64,000 nucleotides of DNA from Kocuria turfanensis (GTDB lineage Bacteria; Actinomycetota; Actinomycetes; Actinomycetales; Micrococcaceae). Positions 48,042 to 56,190 of this stretch are shown here, in pieces. The position numbers and the translations under genes were made by a program. Location of the stretch: the NCBI RefSeq assembly GCF_001580365.1, contig NZ_CP014480.1, positions 1,365,008-1,429,007 on the forward strand. Direction: 5' to 3'. Each line of letters begins with the position of its first letter. Positions within the stretch are counted from its first letter, which is position 1. Below the pieces are notes generated by a model that saw nothing but the letters and a program-made list of their open reading frames with translations, was not told the origin of the DNA and searched no databases.

Positions 48042-48949
48042 TGTCCTCCACCAACGTCGCCGCCCCGCCCAGCGGCACCGCCGCCCCCGCCCTCGGGGCC
48101 GCCGCCCCGCGCCCCGCCCGACGACGGCGCACCGGCGCCCGGGTCAACTGGTGGCTCACCGCGCTGCTGGTCGTGCTGGCCCTGACCGTCCTCGTCCCGC
48201 TGTACTTCACGGTGGTCACCGCTCTGAAGACCCCCGACCAGCTCGGCGGCAGCGGCTTCGCGCTCCCGACCGAGGTCCGGTGGGCCAACTTCGCCGACGC
48301 CTGGACGCTGACGGACTTCCCCCGGGCGGCGCTCAACAGCGCGGTGATCACGGTGTCGGCCGTGGCCCTGACCCTGCTGACGAACTCGATGGTGGCCTAC
48401 GCGATCGCCCGGAACATGCACCGGCGCCTCTTCAAGGGCCTGTTCTTCTACTTCGTCTCCGCGCTCTTCGTGCCCTTCCCCATCCTGATGCTCCCCGTGG
48501 CCAAGCAGACCGCGCAGCTGGGCCTGGACAACCCGGCCGGGCTGGTCCTGCTGTACGTCGTCTACGGCCTGTCCTTCAACATCTTCATCTTCACCGCCTA
48601 CATCCGCTCCATCCCCCTCGAGCTCGAGGAGGCGGCCCGGATGGACGGCGCCGGCACGTGGGGCGTCTTCTGGCGGGTGATCTTCCCGCTGCTCACGCCC
48701 ATGAACGCCACCGTCGGGATCCTGACCTGCCTGTGGGCGTGGAACGACTTCCTGCTCCCGCTCATCATCGTCTCCGACCCCGGGCAGGCGACCCTGCCGC
48801 TCGTGCAGTATGTGTTCCAGTCCCAGTTCCAGACCAACTACACCGTCGCGTTCGCGTCCTACCTCATGGCGATGGCACCACTGCTCGTGGTGTACGTCTT
48901 CGCCCAGCGGTGGGTCATCTCCGGCGTGACCCGAGGAGCCGTCAAATGA
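48041..48949 (+). CDS. Sugar ABC transporter permease, MalG type
   Basis: A 302-residue permease. Seen: Pro/Ala-rich N-terminus of about 35 residues, six transmembrane segments and the EAA loop EAARMDGAGTWGVFWRVIFP near residue 198; it ends RWVISGVTRGAVK. The start ATG shares one base with the upstream stop (TGATG), and the alpha-glucosidase gene overlaps its own stop, so the four genes form one tightly coupled unit. Confidence 0.92.
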   Translation: MSSTNVAAPPSGTAAPALGAAAPRPARRRRTGARVNWWLTALLVVLALTVLVPLYFTVVTALKTPDQLGGSGFALPTEVRWANFADAWTLTDFPRAALNSAVITVSAVALTLLTNSMVAYAIARNMHRRLFKGLFFYFVSALFVPFPILMLPVAKQTAQLGLDNPAGLVLLYVVYGLSFNIFIFTAYIRSIPLELEEAARMDGAGTWGVFWRVIFPLLTPMNATVGILTCLWAWNDFLLPLIIVSDPGQATLPLVQYVFQSQFQTNYTVAFASYLMAMAPLLVVYVFAQRWVISGVTRGAVK

Positions 48950-50724
48950 CCACCAGCCCCCAGCAGCACGACGTCGCCATCGCCCCGGCCCCCGCGTGGT
49001 GGACCGACACCGTGGTGTACCAGATCTACCCCCGTTCCTTCGCCGACTCGAACGGCGACGGGATCGGTGACCTCGGCGGGATCCTCGCCCACCTGGACCA
49101 CCTCGAGGCGCTGGGGGTGGGCGTGATCTGGCTGTCGCCGATCTACCGCTCGCCGCAGGACGACAACGGCTACGACATCAGCGACTACCAGGACATCGAC
49201 CCGTCCTTCGGCACGCTCGAGCAGTTCGACGAGCTGCTCGAGGCGGTGCACGCCCGCGGGATGAAGCTCGTGATGGACCTCGTGGTCAACCACACCTCCG
49301 ACGAGCACCCCTGGTTCGTGGAGTCCCGCTCCTCCCCCGACTCCCCCAAGCGCGACTGGTACTGGTGGCGCACGCCCCGCCGCGGCATGGCGGCGGGTGC
49401 CCCCGGGGCGGAGCCGACCAACTGGCAGAGCATCTTCTCCGGGCCCGCCTGGGAGCTCGACGAGGCCTCCGGCGAGTACTACCTGCACCTGTTCTCGACC
49501 AAGCAGCCGGACCTCAACTGGGAGAACCCCGAGGTGCGCCGGGCCGTCCACGCCATGATGCGCTGGTGGCTGGACCGCGGGGTGGACGGCTTCCGGATGG
49601 ACGTGATCAACATGATCAGCAAGGACGTCGCCGCCGACGGGCACCTGCACGACGGACCGCCCGTGGAGGGGACCCCCTACGGCGACGGCTCGGCGTCCTA
49701 CACCAACGGCCCCCGCATCCACGAGTTCCTCCAGGAGATGCACCGGGAGGTCTTCGCCGGCCGGGACGCCCAGCTGCTGACCGTGGGCGAGATGCCCGGC
49801 GTCACCGTGGAGGAGGCGGTGCTGTTCACCGACCCGGCCCGGGCCGAGGTGGACATGGTCTTCCAGTTCGAGCACGTCAACCTCGACCACGGCCCCGGCG
49901 GCAAGTTCGATCCGAAGCCGCTGCGCCTGACCGATCTGAAGGCCTCCCTGGGCCGGTGGCAGGAGGGCCTGGAGGAGGTGGGCTGGAACTCCCTGTACTG
50001 GAACAACCACGACCAGCCCCGGGTGGTCTCCCGCTTCGGCGACGACTCTCCCGAGCACCGGGTGACCTCCGCCACGTGCCTGGCCACGCTGCTGCACCTG
50101 CACCGCGGCACGCCCTACGTCTACCAGGGCGAGGAGCTGGGCATGACGAACGCCGCCTTCGGCTCCATCGAGGACTTCCGGGACATCGAGTCGGTCAACC
50201 ACTACCGGCACGCCACGGCCGCCGGGGCGGACCCGGCGGCCGTGCTGGAGGGCCTGCGCTGGACGGGCCGGGACAACGCCCGCACCCCGGTCCAGTGGAG
50301 CGCCGGGGAGCACGCCGGGTTCACCACCGGCACCCCGTGGATCCCGGTCAACCCGAACCACGACGTGGTCAACGCCGACGCCGCCCGGGCGGACCCGGGC
50401 TCCGTGTTCCACCACTACCGGCGGCTCATCGAGCTGCGCCGCACCGAGCCGGCGGTGGTCCTGGGCGACTTCACGATGCTGGTCCCGGAGCACGAGCAGG
50501 TCTACGCCTTCACCCGGCGGCTCGGCGACGTGGAGCTGCTCGTGCTGGCCAACGTCTCGGGCGAGGAGGTGGGCGTCGACCTCCCGGACGCCGCCGCGTG
50601 GGCCGGCACCGAGGTGCTGCTCGGCAACCTGCCCGGCAGCTCCGCTCCGGCGGACGTCACCGTCCTGTCCCCCTGGGAGGCGCGCGTGCACCGGCGGGTC
50701 CACGGCGCGGCCGCACAGGGCTGA
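48946..50724 (+). CDS. GH13 alpha-glucosidase
   Basis: A 592-residue cytosolic alpha-amylase-fold enzyme. Seen: VVYQIYPRSFADSNGDGIGDLGG, DLVVNHTSDEHPWF (region I), nucleophile Asp219 in GFRMDVINM, acid/base Glu282 in VGEMPGV, transition-state Asp356 in NNHDQPR, and a C-terminal beta domain. The QIYPRSF...DWYWWR pattern and length fit oligo-1,6-glucosidase or alpha-glucosidase (GH13_17/23/31-type) enzymes acting on maltose, isomaltose or sucrose; the exact specificity is not decidable. It overlaps the permease gene by ATGA. Confidence 0.9.
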   Translation: MTTSPQQHDVAIAPAPAWWTDTVVYQIYPRSFADSNGDGIGDLGGILAHLDHLEALGVGVIWLSPIYRSPQDDNGYDISDYQDIDPSFGTLEQFDELLEAVHARGMKLVMDLVVNHTSDEHPWFVESRSSPDSPKRDWYWWRTPRRGMAAGAPGAEPTNWQSIFSGPAWELDEASGEYYLHLFSTKQPDLNWENPEVRRAVHAMMRWWLDRGVDGFRMDVINMISKDVAADGHLHDGPPVEGTPYGDGSASYTNGPRIHEFLQEMHREVFAGRDAQLLTVGEMPGVTVEEAVLFTDPARAEVDMVFQFEHVNLDHGPGGKFDPKPLRLTDLKASLGRWQEGLEEVGWNSLYWNNHDQPRVVSRFGDDSPEHRVTSATCLATLLHLHRGTPYVYQGEELGMTNAAFGSIEDFRDIESVNHYRHATAAGADPAAVLEGLRWTGRDNARTPVQWSAGEHAGFTTGTPWIPVNPNHDVVNADAARADPGSVFHHYRRLIELRRTEPAVVLGDFTMLVPEHEQVYAFTRRLGDVELLVLANVSGEEVGVDLPDAAAWAGTEVLLGNLPGSSAPADVTVLSPWEARVHRRVHGAAAQG

Positions 50725-50922
50725 CGGGCAGGACCGGCGGAACCGGACCGTCGGCACGCGCGCCGCAGGACAGGGCCGGTGCCGCGATCCCCGTGCGACG
50801 GGACCGGCGCGTCCGGGTCTGTCGGGACGGACCGCGTCGCCCGGCGCCGGGTCGCCGGTCCTGTCCGCGGCGGGCGCTTCCCGGCGGTCCCTCCACGGGT
50901 GGGGCCGCCGGGGCCGCGGTGG

Positions 50923-50928
50923 CACAAT
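50923..50928 (+). promoter_or_regulatory. -10-like element of the helicase gene (leaderless)
   Basis: CACAAT followed by GAACCG (6 nt) and the GTG start. It lies at the end of the 210-bp GC-rich gap 50725-50934, which shows no gene. Confidence 0.4.
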
Positions 50929-50934
50929 GAACCG

Positions 50935-53277
50935 GTGCCGTCCTCCGACCACGCCTCCCTGATCCCCCTGCTCGGCCGCGGCGACGCGCCGGAGCAGGTG
51001 CGCCATGTCCGGGAGCTGCCGGACCGGGACGCGGTGACGGCGCCGTGGCCCGAGCACCTGCACCCGGACGTGGTCGCGGCCTACGAGCGGCTGGGCGTGC
51101 ACCGGCCGTACCTGCACCAGGTCCAGGCCGTGCTGGCCCCCCGGCACGTGGTGGTGGCCACCGGCACGGCCTCGGGCAAGTCCCTGGCCTACCAGGCGCC
51201 CGTGGCGGACGCCGTGCACCGGGGCCGGCTGGCCGCGCTCGCCCATCCCGGCATGGTGCGCCACCCGGACGAGGCCACGGCCCTCTACCTCTCGCCCACC
51301 AAGGCCCTGGCGGCCGACCAGCTCAAGGGGCTGGAGGCGCTGGGCCTGCCGACCCTGCGGGCCGCCACCTACGACGGCGACACCGACCCGGCCGAGCGCC
51401 GCTGGGTCCGGGACCACGCCGACGTGGTGCTGTGCAATCCCGACATGCTGCACTACGGGGTGCTGCCCAACCACGCGCGCTGGTCGCGGTTCTTCCGCCG
51501 GCTCCGGTACGTCGTCGTGGACGAGGCGCACTCCTACCGCGGGGTCTTCGGCTCGCACGTGGCCAACCTCATGCGGCGGCTGCGCCGGATCTGCCGGGCC
51601 TACGGCGCCGACCCCGTCTTCATCGGGGCCTCGGCCACCTCGTTCGAGCCGCACGCCTCCTTCGCCCGGCTCGTGGGCGTCCCCGAGGCCGAGGTGACGC
51701 CGGTGACCACGGACTTCTCCCCGCACGGGCCGGTCACCGTGGTGCTCTGGGAGCCCGAGCAGACGGACGGCGGGGGTGAGAACGACGCCCCGGTGCGCCG
51801 GACCGCGCTGGCCGAGGCCGCCGACATGCTCACGGACCTGGTGCTGCACCGGGTCCGGACGATCGCCTTCATCAAGTCCCGCCGCGGCGCGGAGACGATC
51901 GCCCAGATCGCCCACCGCCAGCTCGAGGAGGTCGACCCGTCCCTGGCCCACCGGGTGGCGGCCTACCGCTCCGGTTTCCTGCCGGAGGAGCGCCGCGCCC
52001 TGGAGGCGGCCCTGCGGGACGGGCGGCTGCTCGGCGTGGCCAGCACCTCCGCCCTGGAGCTCGGCATCGACGTGGCGGGCCTGGACGCCGTGGTGGTGGC
52101 GGGCTGGCCCGGCACCCGGGCGTCCTTATTCCAGCAGATCGGCCGGGCGGGCCGGGCCGGGCAGGAGGCGCTGGCGGCGTTCGTGGCCGGCGACGACCCC
52201 CTCGACACCTACCTGGTGAACCACCCGGAGGCCATCTTCGACGTGGACGTCGAGGCCACCGTCTTCGACCCCTCGAACCCCTACGTGCTCGCCCCGCACC
52301 TGTGCGCGGCGGCGGCCGAGCAGCCGCTGCGGGCCGAGGAGGTCACCGCGTTCGGCCCCACGGCCGCGGAGGTGCTCTCCTCCCTGGTGGCCAACGGGCA
52401 CCTGCGCCGCCGGCCGAGCGGGTGGTTCTGGACGCACCCGCAGTCCGCGGCCGGGATGGTCTCCCTGCGCTCGGACGGGGGCGGGCCGATCCGGATCATC
52501 GAGACGGACACGGGCGCGGTGCTGGGCACCATGGACGCCCCCCAGTCGCACTACCAGGCCCACCCCGGGGCCGTGTACGTGCACCAGGGGCGGACCTACA
52601 TCGTCGACGAGCTCAACGAGTCGGACTCCTACGCGGCCGTGACCCGGGCGCACCCGGACTTCTACACGACCGCCCGGGACGTCACCCAGGTCACCGTGGT
52701 GGCGGAGGAGCGCTCGGAGACGTGGGGGCCGGTGACCGTCCACTTCGGCCAGGTGCAGGTCACCACGAAGGTGGTCTCCTTCCAGCGCAAGGCCGTGACC
52801 TCCAACGAGGTGCTCGGCGAGGAGCCTCTGGAGCTCGACGCCCGGGACCTGTTCACCAAGTCCGTGTGGTTCACCGTGCCCGGGCCCGTGCTGAACGGCG
52901 CCGGGATCGAGGAGCCGGACGTCCCCGGGTCGCTGCACGCCGCCGAGCACGCCGCCATCGGCCTGCTCCCGCTCGTGGCGTCGTGCGACCGGTGGGACGT
53001 GGGCGGGCTCTCCACCGCCCTGCACGCCGACACCGAGCTGCCCACGGTCTTCGTCTACGACGGGCACCCCGGCGGCGCGGGGTTCGCGGAGCGCGGCTAC
53101 GACACCGCGGTCGCGTGGTTGCGCGCGACCCGGGAGGCGATCTCCTCCTGCGAGTGCGAGCACGGCTGCCCGTCCTGCGTGCAGTCGCCCAAGTGCGGCA
53201 ACCGCAACAACCCGCTGGACAAGCACGGCGCGGTGAAGCTGATCGACGCGCTGCTGCGCAACGCCCCGGGCGCCTGA
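50935..53277 (+). CDS. DEAD/DEAH-box helicase of the helicase/secretion neighborhood (DUF1998 type)
   Basis: A 780-residue superfamily 2 helicase of the type described for actinobacteria as the helicase next to tad secretion genes (TIGR03817 style), related to Bacillus MrfA. Seen: Walker A ATGTASGKS at 75-83, LSPTKALAADQ, DEAH at 196-199, FIGASATS, SALELGIDVAG and the arginine-finger motif QQIGRAGRAGQ near 400; a C-terminal DUF1998-like region with the four-Cys metal cluster CECEHGCPSCVQSPKCGN near 740. MrfA repairs mitomycin adducts; a similar role here is inferred. It converges with the tad locus, 4 bp apart. Confidence 0.92.
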   Translation: MPSSDHASLIPLLGRGDAPEQVRHVRELPDRDAVTAPWPEHLHPDVVAAYERLGVHRPYLHQVQAVLAPRHVVVATGTASGKSLAYQAPVADAVHRGRLAALAHPGMVRHPDEATALYLSPTKALAADQLKGLEALGLPTLRAATYDGDTDPAERRWVRDHADVVLCNPDMLHYGVLPNHARWSRFFRRLRYVVVDEAHSYRGVFGSHVANLMRRLRRICRAYGADPVFIGASATSFEPHASFARLVGVPEAEVTPVTTDFSPHGPVTVVLWEPEQTDGGGENDAPVRRTALAEAADMLTDLVLHRVRTIAFIKSRRGAETIAQIAHRQLEEVDPSLAHRVAAYRSGFLPEERRALEAALRDGRLLGVASTSALELGIDVAGLDAVVVAGWPGTRASLFQQIGRAGRAGQEALAAFVAGDDPLDTYLVNHPEAIFDVDVEATVFDPSNPYVLAPHLCAAAAEQPLRAEEVTAFGPTAAEVLSSLVANGHLRRRPSGWFWTHPQSAAGMVSLRSDGGGPIRIIETDTGAVLGTMDAPQSHYQAHPGAVYVHQGRTYIVDELNESDSYAAVTRAHPDFYTTARDVTQVTVVAEERSETWGPVTVHFGQVQVTTKVVSFQRKAVTSNEVLGEEPLELDARDLFTKSVWFTVPGPVLNGAGIEEPDVPGSLHAAEHAAIGLLPLVASCDRWDVGGLSTALHADTELPTVFVYDGHPGGAGFAERGYDTAVAWLRATREAISSCECEHGCPSCVQSPKCGNRNNPLDKHGAVKLIDALLRNAPGA

Positions 53278-53281
53278 CCGT

Positions 53282-53701
53282 TCACGGGTCCCCGGGCGGA
53301 CCGGCCCGGGAGACACCGCGGGCTGCGCCGAACCGGGCCAGCGGTCCCTCGAGCGCGACCACGGTTCCCACGTCGACGACGACCCGCTCCGGCTCCACCA
53401 GCTCGCACAGCTCCAGCTGGGCGCCGTTGGCCTGCGCGACGCGGGCGGCGGTGCCGCACGGCTCACCGGCCGCGAGACCGCGGGCGACGTCCGCGGCGGC
53501 GAGCGCGGCGAGGTCCGCGGCCTTGCCCGCCCGGTGGGTCGCAACACCCGCCTGCGCCAGCAGCAGCACCGTCACCAGGAGCACGCCGAGCACCAGGGAG
53601 AGCGTCAGCACGTGCACGGTGCCGCTGCCACGGTCGGCGGCCGGCGGCACGCCGCCGACAGGCACCGGGCGGATCGCCGCACGGGCTGCCGGGTCAGCCA
53701 C
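53282..53701 (-). CDS. TadE-like protein of the helicase/secretion neighborhood (Rv3654c type)
   Basis: A 139-residue protein with a cytosolic N-terminus, RGSGTVHVL before a single hydrophobic segment (about 30-52), then an extracytoplasmic domain with two Cys (GEPCGTA, LELCEL) that may form a disulfide. This fits the TIGR03816-type TadE-like family found next to the DEAH helicase. It is probably a minor pseudopilin of the Tad system. The GTG start overlaps the last 8 bases of the upstream tadE gene. Last gene of the tad operon. Confidence 0.82.
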   Translation of the reverse strand: MADPAARAAIRPVPVGGVPPAADRGSGTVHVLTLSLVLGVLLVTVLLLAQAGVATHRAGKAADLAALAAADVARGLAAGEPCGTAARVAQANGAQLELCELVEPERVVVDVGTVVALEGPLARFGAARGVSRAGPPGDP

Positions 53702-54095
53702 CGTGGTCCCCCGCCGTCCGGGCGCCCTCGGTCTCGGCGGAGGCCTCGGCGCGCAGCTCCCAGCCGCCCCAGGTGCCCAGGATCCCGGGGGCGGGTCCGG
53801 CCACGACGACCGTGGAGGTCCCGGTCCCGGCCTCGAGGTGCACCGCGGCGTCCTGTCCCGCCACGGACAGCGCGATGGAGCGGACGCTCGCGGAGCTCTC
53901 GCCGCGGGCTGCGGCCCGGGCCGAGGCCCGCGCGGCCTCCTCGTAGCGGATCAGCGTCATCCCGGCCGCCGCCGCGGCGAGCAGCACGGCCAGGAGCAGC
54001 ACGAGCGCGGGCAGCAGGACCGCCGTCTCGGCGGTGACGGCCCCGCGGTCGGGACACGCGGCGCGCGGCGACGGACGGGGACGGTCGGCGGTCAT
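53694..54095 (-). CDS. TadE family pseudopilin
   Basis: A 133-residue protein. Seen: basic N-terminus, DRGAVTAETAVLLPALVLLL with the conserved Glu five residues into the pilin-like segment, one transmembrane helix (about 23-46), RYEEAARASARAAARGES and an extracytoplasmic remainder. This is the TadE/TadF-type pseudopilin pattern. GAGGAGACCGCC precedes the ATG. The same frame is open for another 88 codons upstream across the tandem repeats, but the sequence there is repeat-derived and not family-like. Confidence 0.85.
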   Translation of the reverse strand: MTADRPRPSPRAACPDRGAVTAETAVLLPALVLLLAVLLAAAAAGMTLIRYEEAARASARAAARGESSASVRSIALSVAGQDAAVHLEAGTGTSTVVVAGPAPGILGTWGGWELRAEASAETEGARTAGDHGG

Positions 54096-54144
54096 GGCGG
54101 TCTCCTCGCGGATGGTGAGCGAACGGTGAGCAGGTGGAGGGTGA

Positions 54145-54222
54145 ACGGTGATGAGGCGGTGAGTGGGCGGACGGTGATGAGGCGGTGAGCCGGTGGACGG
54201 TGATGAGGCGGTGAGCCGGTGG
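54145..54222 (-). repeat. Three 26-bp tandem repeats between pilin and tadE
   Basis: Units at 54145-54170, 54171-54196 and 54197-54222. Each begins ACGGTGATGAGGCGGTGAG on the plus strand; the last two are identical and the first differs in its final 7 bases. A degenerate copy precedes them (about 54119-54144). They lie in the 342-bp gap 54096-54437, the only long gap in the tad locus; apart from this and the terminator I see nothing else in it. Confidence 0.85.
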
Positions 54223-54378
54223 ACAGCGGGGACAGGACGGGTGCCGACGGCCGGACGGGCGGACGGACCCGCGGCAGCAGGACCTGCACGGCGGGGACAG
54301 GGCGGGTGTCGGCGGCCCGGGCCCGAGCACCGCCGGACCCGGGCGTGGGGAACAGGCACCCGCCCCGGGGAGGGGAGA

Positions 54379-54439
54379 GAGAACCGTGGGGTCCGCGGCG
54401 CCGGGACCGGCGCCGCGGACCCCAGGTGTCGCGGTTCTC
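54379..54439 (-). terminator. Large two-part hairpin after the pilin gene
   Basis: Inner stem: 16 perfect pairs at 54388-54403 and 54408-54423 with a 4-nt loop. Outer stem: GAGAACCG (54379-54386) with CGGTTCTC (54432-54439). The outer right arm overlaps the pilin stop codon. It could end or attenuate transcription between the abundant pilin and tadE. Confidence 0.7.
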
Positions 54440-54752
54440 AGACCCCGAGCGCCTTCTCGACGATCGCGGTCAGGAGCTCGCGCACCTGACCGGAGGAGAG
54501 CACCGCGGCCATGACGCCGCCGAAGGCCGCGGCGGCGAGCACCACCATGGCGTACTCGACCGTGGTCGCCCCGAGGTCCGCGTCCTCCGCCCGCCGGAGC
54601 GGACGGGGCGGGGCGGTGGCGCCGCGCAGGGCGGCTCGACCGGCGGTGGGCGTGAGGCCGGTGCCCCGCGCGAGGTCGGGTGCCACGGACCTGCGGCGCC
54701 GGGACGCCTCGCGCGAGGAGAACCGGGGCCGGGAGAGCTGCTGCTGGGACAT
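54438..54752 (-). CDS. Flp pilin-like protein (DUF4244)
   Basis: A 104-residue prepilin. The mature pilin helix begins DADLGATTVEYAMVVLAAAA near residue 60: Gly at the expected prepilin peptidase site and Glu-Tyr at +5/+6, as in Flp pilins, followed by one hydrophobic helix and a short C-terminus. The leader is unusually long (61 residues) and Arg-rich. GAAAGGA precedes the ATG used here; an in-frame ATG at 54878 that overlaps the tadC stop would lengthen the leader to 103 residues. No prepilin peptidase gene is in the window. Confidence 0.85.
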   Translation of the reverse strand: MSQQQLSRPRFSSREASRRRRSVAPDLARGTGLTPTAGRAALRGATAPPRPLRRAEDADLGATTVEYAMVVLAAAAFGGVMAAVLSSGQVRELLTAIVEKALGV

Positions 54753-54874
54753 GACGGGTCCTTTCGGGATGGGTGGAGCGGAGGGAGGCGGCGTGATCCG
54801 CATCGATCGGTGGGCGGTGCTTCGGGTGGAGCGGGCTCCCGCGGACGGGGGCGCGCGGCTCCGTGCGCGGCGGG

Positions 54875-55441
54875 TCATCGGAACACCTCCGGGACGAGGC
54901 CCATCACGACCGGCAGCACGCCCCAGCAGACGAAGGCCGGCAGGGAGCACAGCCCCAGCGGCAGCACGAGCTGCACGGACAGCACCTCCGCGGCGCGCTC
55001 GGCCCGCCGGTAGGCGGCCCGGCGCACCTGGGAGGCCTGGGACCGCAGGCTCCGCGCCGAGGGCGCCCCGGAGGTCGCCGTGAACGCGAGGGCCGCGCGG
55101 TAGTCCTCCAGGTGCGCCGGCAGCTCGCCGGCCGCGGCCCAGGCGGTGGCCCACGGCAGACCCAGCCTCAGCCCGGCGCCCACCCCGGCCAGGGCGCTGC
55201 CGGGCGCGTGCCCCCGGCTGCCGCCCAGCACGGCCACGGCCTCTCCGAGCGGCAGTCCGGCGTCCAGCATGGCCGCGGTCAGCTCCACGAGGACCCCGGC
55301 GGAGACGTGCGCCGCGGGAGCCCGGCGGAAGTCCGGGGCCGGACCGGAGGACGCCGTCAGGCGCGCCCGGTGCGGCAGGAGCGCCACGGCCGCGGCCGCG
55401 AGCAGGAGCAGCCCGGCGGCGGCGGCGATCAGGGCCGTCAT
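54875..55441 (-). CDS. Type II secretion F family protein (TadC)
   Basis: A 188-residue membrane protein, short for a T2SSF protein. Seen: an N-terminal hydrophobic segment, a helical region (LVELTAAMLDAGLPLGEAVAVLG, ALAFTATSGAPSARSL) typical of the GspF fold, and a C-terminal hydrophobic hairpin (LVLPLGLCSLPAFVCWGVLPVVMG). With TadB it forms the platform that TadA rotates to assemble Flp pili. The ATG overlaps the tadB stop (ATGA). Confidence 0.85.
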   Translation of the reverse strand: MTALIAAAAGLLLLAAAAVALLPHRARLTASSGPAPDFRRAPAAHVSAGVLVELTAAMLDAGLPLGEAVAVLGGSRGHAPGSALAGVGAGLRLGLPWATAWAAAGELPAHLEDYRAALAFTATSGAPSARSLRSQASQVRRAAYRRAERAAEVLSVQLVLPLGLCSLPAFVCWGVLPVVMGLVPEVFR

Positions 55442-56190
55442 CGCGCACCCACGGCCTCGGCCCGGGCGATCAGCGCTCGCGTCCAGGCACGGCCGAGGAC
55501 GGTGAGGACCGCGCCGGCGACGAGCGCGGCCACGCCCCACGGCGTGGTGAACAGCGTGCGCAGCGGGTCGACGCCCATCAGCATGCCCAGGGCGATCCCG
55601 AGCACCGGCAGCCAGGACAGGATCCGGACGGTCGACCGAGGGCCCGCCAGTGCCGTGCTCCGGGCCGCCTCGGCGTCCAGCTCGGCCTCGAGGGCGTCGG
55701 CGAGGCCGCCGAGCAGCTCAGCCAGCGGTGCGCCGGTGCGCTCGGAGACCTCCCAGCACAGGGTCAGCTCGGCCGTGGCCGAGGCCGCCCACCGCTCCAG
55801 GGGCCGGTGGCCGAGCGCCGGGGAGGGAACGGCGGCGAGCGCGTCCGCGGTGCCCAGGCCCAGGCGGGCGGCGGCCGCCACGGCGGCGCACAGCTGCTCC
55901 ACGTGCCGGGCGGTGGGTGTGCGCGACCGGTGGCCGGCTCCACCGGCGGCGCCCTCGAAGGCCGTCGCCGGCGACCGTCCCGCCTGCAGCAGCGCCGCGA
56001 GCCGGCGCAGCAGCGCGACCCACTCGGCCGCCTCCGCGGCGGCGTCCCGGGACAGACGGGACCGCCACGCCGGCGCCCGTGTCCCACCCGGGTCCCGCCG
56101 CGCGGCCGCGCGGACCCGGTGGAGCGGTCCGCCCAGCAGCGCCGCGGAGCAGCCCGCCAGGCACAGGGCGAGGACCAGCAGCGCGTTCAC
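55438..56190 (-). CDS. Type II secretion F family protein (TadB)
   Basis: A 250-residue inner-membrane platform protein. Seen: N-terminal hydrophobic segment, the T2SSF core (VALLRRLAALLQAGRSPATAFE, ELTLCWEVSERTGAPLAELLGGLADAL), then two C-terminal transmembrane segments (ILSWLPVLGIALGMLMG, WGVAALVAGAVLTVLG). The GTG overlaps the tadA stop (GTGA). It partners TadC, encoded next. Confidence 0.87.
   Translation of the reverse strand: MNALLVLALCLAGCSAALLGGPLHRVRAAARRDPGGTRAPAWRSRLSRDAAAEAAEWVALLRRLAALLQAGRSPATAFEGAAGGAGHRSRTPTARHVEQLCAAVAAAARLGLGTADALAAVPSPALGHRPLERWAASATAELTLCWEVSERTGAPLAELLGGLADALEAELDAEAARSTALAGPRSTVRILSWLPVLGIALGMLMGVDPLRTLFTTPWGVAALVAGAVLTVLGRAWTRALIARAEAVGAR

Noticed and set aside
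54145..54222. Tandem repeats as a CRISPR array or coding repeats
   Set aside because: Units are directly adjacent without spacers, are not palindromic, and the 26-bp period is not divisible by three.
53694..54359. A longer TadE starting at 54359
   Set aside because: The additional 88 codons are derived from the 26-bp repeats in shifting phase; a good ribosome site precedes the ATG at 54095.
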